Shown here: one piece after another, positions 6,333-7,970 of the stretch
Position numbering within the stretch: position 1 is the stretch's first letter
Layout of the letters: each line of letters starts with the position of its first letter
Source of the DNA: Chloroflexota bacterium
Lineage (GTDB): Bacteria; Chloroflexota; Anaerolineae; Aggregatilineales; UBA3940
Direction of reading: 5' to 3'
Length of the DNA stretch: 7,970 bases
Assembly (NCBI GenBank): GCA_024643825.1
Contig: JAHEME010000110.1
Coordinates: 1-7,970 of the forward strand
Position numbers and translations under genes: made by a program
Notes under the pieces: generated by a model
Seen by the model: only the letters and a program-made list of their open reading frames with translations
The model's database searches: none
What the model was told of the DNA's origin: nothing

Positions 6333-6363
6333 CTCAACTCCTGGCAAGCTGTCAGGAGTTGAG
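6333..6363 (+). promoter_or_regulatory. Long perfect hairpin immediately before the CpXC ribosome-binding site
   Basis: CTCAACTCCTG (6333-6343) and CAGGAGTTGAG (6353-6363) are perfect 11-base inverted repeats. A G/T wobble (6344/6352) and a C-G pair (6345/6351) extend the stem to 13 pairs with the loop AAGCT. No T run follows, so it does not look like a terminator for the kinase. It ends 4 bases before the AAAGGA ribosome-binding site (6368-6373) of the CpXC gene. Possible roles are leader stabilisation, control of translation, or an operator in DNA. Confidence 0.5.
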
Positions 6364-6380
6364 CATGAAAGGACGTTCGT

Positions 6381-7727
6381 ATGGCAAGACCTATGGCAAC
6401 CTCGATTTCCTGTCCGGTGTGCGCACAGCCATTCAGTGCGCTTCTAGAGCAAGTGTTGGATGTAGGAATAGACCCGACAGCCAAAGAACGCTTGCTCAGT
6501 GGTCGCGTGAACCTTGTGACCTGCCCACACTGCGGCTATCGGGGGATGGTAGGTACACCTGTGATGTACCACGATCCTTCCAAGAAGATGGCAATTGTCT
6601 ATGTACCAATGGAACTAAATCTTCCGCAAAATGACCGGGAAAAGCTGATCGGCGATCTAACAAACGCCGTGATCCGCGCACTTCCAGAAGATGCACCAAA
6701 AGGGTATCTTCTCCAACCAAACACCGCCTTGACTCTACAAGGATTGCTGGATCAGGTACTGGAAGCTGACGGTGTGACACCGGAAATGTTGCAAGCAGAG
6801 CGCCGTAAAGTGGAGATCGTCAACCAGATTGCGGAGGCAAGCACGCAGGAACGCGAACAACTCCTTGCGGAGAATGCCGATCTTTTCGATGCAGGGTTTC
6901 TAGAATTACTGACAGCGGCGGCTCAGTCTGCATCTCAGTCCGGGGAAGAACGGCGAGCACTCCGACTACTAAACACACGCCAGCACCTGATGGATACCAC
7001 GGAGGCCGGGCAGGCGCTCAAGGCCCAGCAAGAGGCCCTGCTTGAAGCCAGCCAGGAACTTCAAGCTATGGGAGAGAATCTCACCCGCGAAGCGTTTGTT
7101 GACTTATTAGTCCGTTCCGCAGATCGTCCCGACAAAGTGGATGCTCTCGCGGCATTGGGGCGTACCCTGCTAGATTACACTACATTTCAGGTTCTCACGC
7201 AGTACATTGATGCAGCAGGCGATGAAGAAGAAAAGACATTGTTGACATCTGTAAGGGAACGGCTGCTTGCGATCAATGCTGAGTACGAACAGCAGGCACG
7301 CGCCATGATCCAGCGTGCAGCGGACACCCTGCGCAGCCTATTGAATTCTCCCGATATTTCAGCCGCCATTAGAGCAAACCTGGATCGGATTGATGATACA
7401 TTTCTACAGGTTCTCCAGGTGAATCTAGAAGAAGCCCGTAAAGCAGATAATGCGGAAGTCTCCAATCGCCTCAAGATGATCCGAGACGAAGTTCTTAAGT
7501 TGATTCAGGCATCTGCTCCACCGGAAATCCAGTTTATCAACGATCTGCTCTCGCTCGGATCCGAACAAGAGTCGGTGGATCTGCTGCATATGCGTGGTTC
7601 TGAGATTAGCGAAGATCTGATTCATGTGATGGGAGATCTCGTGCAGCAGCTTCGCGAGGGCGGCAATGAACCTGCGGCGCAGCGTCTTGACCTTCTGCGG
7701 AATGAGGCGGCCCAGATGATGGGCTAG
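6381..7727 (+). CDS. CpXC-domain protein with long helical C-terminal region
   Basis: A 448-residue protein. The N-terminus carries two CPxC pairs, C11-P-V-C14 and C48-P-H-C51-G, which define the CpXC domain, a putative zinc-binding domain of unknown role. The domain runs to about residue 110 and includes a conserved-looking YHDPSKKMAIVYVP stretch (63-76). A TLQGLLDQVLEADGVTPEML segment (118-137) follows. From about 140 to the end the sequence is rich in Ala, Glu, Leu, Gln and Arg and looks almost entirely helical, probably coiled coils or a helical-repeat scaffold. There is no signal peptide or membrane helix. The start at ATG 6381 is supported by AAAGGA at 6368-6373, 7 bases upstream; the ATG five codons in is less well placed. 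The stop TAG overlaps the stop of the convergent gene. Function is unknown; a scaffold or metal-dependent adaptor role is a guess. Confidence 0.85.
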   Translation: MARPMATSISCPVCAQPFSALLEQVLDVGIDPTAKERLLSGRVNLVTCPHCGYRGMVGTPVMYHDPSKKMAIVYVPMELNLPQNDREKLIGDLTNAVIRALPEDAPKGYLLQPNTALTLQGLLDQVLEADGVTPEMLQAERRKVEIVNQIAEASTQEREQLLAENADLFDAGFLELLTAAAQSASQSGEERRALRLLNTRQHLMDTTEAGQALKAQQEALLEASQELQAMGENLTREAFVDLLVRSADRPDKVDALAALGRTLLDYTTFQVLTQYIDAAGDEEEKTLLTSVRERLLAINAEYEQQARAMIQRAADTLRSLLNSPDISAAIRANLDRIDDTFLQVLQVNLEEARKADNAEVSNRLKMIRDEVLKLIQASAPPEIQFINDLLSLGSEQESVDLLHMRGSEISEDLIHVMGDLVQQLREGGNEPAAQRLDLLRNEAAQMMG

Positions 7728-7970
7728 CGGGTCTGTTGGAGGACGAGTCTGAGGGCTTCCCCGCCAAGAAGGGCTGCGGCTGCGACTTCCGATTCGTTTT
7801 CGAGCAATACAGCCACGACAATGGCATGCCCATTGGGTAGATATGCAAAACCAATAAACCAGGCGTTGAATACCCCTCGCGGGCCGCTTAGAGCCAACCC
7901 GGTGTGCCCATAAACCTTAACATCCGGTAACGCAGCGGCGGATGCGGCTCCTGAAGAGACAGCCCTGCCC
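7724..7970 (-). CDS. Penicillin-binding/transpeptidase-domain protein, C-terminal end (start outside window)
   Basis: Read on the minus strand from 7969, 81 residues are open to a TAG at 7726-7724. The pattern KVYGHTGLALSGP, then 9 residues later NAWFIGFAYLPNGHAIVVAVLLEN, matches the third active-site motif and following strands of penicillin-binding transpeptidase domains (usually KTGTA ... AWFxGFAP ... iAVAVvvEN). These enzymes cross-link peptidoglycan outside the membrane. Here the motif reads HTG instead of KTG, a change known from the R61-type DD-peptidase. The protein ends soon after (ALRLVLQQTR), like a family member with no extra C-terminal domain. The catalytic serine and N-terminus lie outside the window, so a beta-lactam sensor or inactive homologue cannot be excluded. 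Its stop overlaps that of the plus-strand CpXC gene by 4 bases (CTAG). Confidence 0.7.
   Translation of the reverse strand, partial: GRAVSSGAASAAALPDVKVYGHTGLALSGPRGVFNAWFIGFAYLPNGHAIVVAVLLENESEVAAAALLGGEALRLVLQQTR

Noticed and set aside
7606..7854. Minus-strand open frame with an ATG at 7854
   Set aside because: It is in a different frame from the transpeptidase end, has no family features and runs deep into the CpXC gene.
1..7970. CRISPR array, tRNA, insertion sequence, attachment site, toxin-antitoxin pair or defence system
   Set aside because: No regularly spaced repeats, tRNA-like cloverleaf, transposase or nuclease motifs, or paired small genes were seen. The genes present are typical housekeeping and regulatory families.

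Overview
The window looks like ordinary chromosomal DNA from a free-living bacterium, most likely a member of the Chloroflexota (Anaerolineae-like). That is an inference from protein style only: a class III aminotransferase with a PGPKSERLIQRD..VMSPS leader, an M50 protease with C-terminal CBS repeats, a soluble GAF-PAS histidine kinase and a CpXC protein, all with moderate GC content. No tRNA, rRNA, CRISPR array, insertion sequence, integrase or phage gene was seen. Seven genes lie on the plus strand and one incomplete gene enters from the right on the minus strand.

Layout. Positions 2-349 hold the C-terminal part of an M42-type metallo-aminopeptidase. An M19 (renal-type) dipeptidase follows 14 bases later at 364-1440, probably in the same transcript. 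A short gap with an extended -10 motif inside a hairpin leads to a 135-residue four-helix membrane protein of unknown function (1505-1912). A 176-base gap follows, then an M50/site-2-type membrane metalloprotease with CBS domains (2089-3267). Its stop overlaps the start of a PLP-dependent class III aminotransferase (3264-4622) as ATGA. A strong terminator-like hairpin (4651-4688) separates that gene from a soluble GAF-PAS-HisKA-HATPase sensor kinase (4662 or 4716 to 6281). A 99-base gap with a promoter-like motif and a long perfect hairpin precedes a 448-residue CpXC protein (6381-7727). Its stop codon overlaps, tail to tail, the stop of a minus-strand penicillin-binding-type transpeptidase C-terminus (7724-7970).

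How the genes fit together. The first half is consistent with peptide and amino acid turnover: an aminopeptidase and a dipeptidase finish peptide breakdown, and an aminotransferase handles the released amino groups. The membrane protease coupled to the aminotransferase is an unexpected partner. The histidine kinase has no adjacent response regulator, so its target is unknown.

The most interesting signals are regulatory rather than a new gene system. (1) The apparent ribosome-binding site and ATG of the kinase gene at 4662 lie inside a terminator-like hairpin. An extended -10 motif sits 8 bases before an in-frame ATG at 4716, so the kinase may really be leaderless. (2) The motif TGnTAAAAT occurs at three gene borders. 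(3) Two of those borders also carry long, nearly perfect dyads. (4) A perfect 24-base palindrome lies inside the kinase coding sequence. I found no convincing novel defence, mobile or biosynthetic system.
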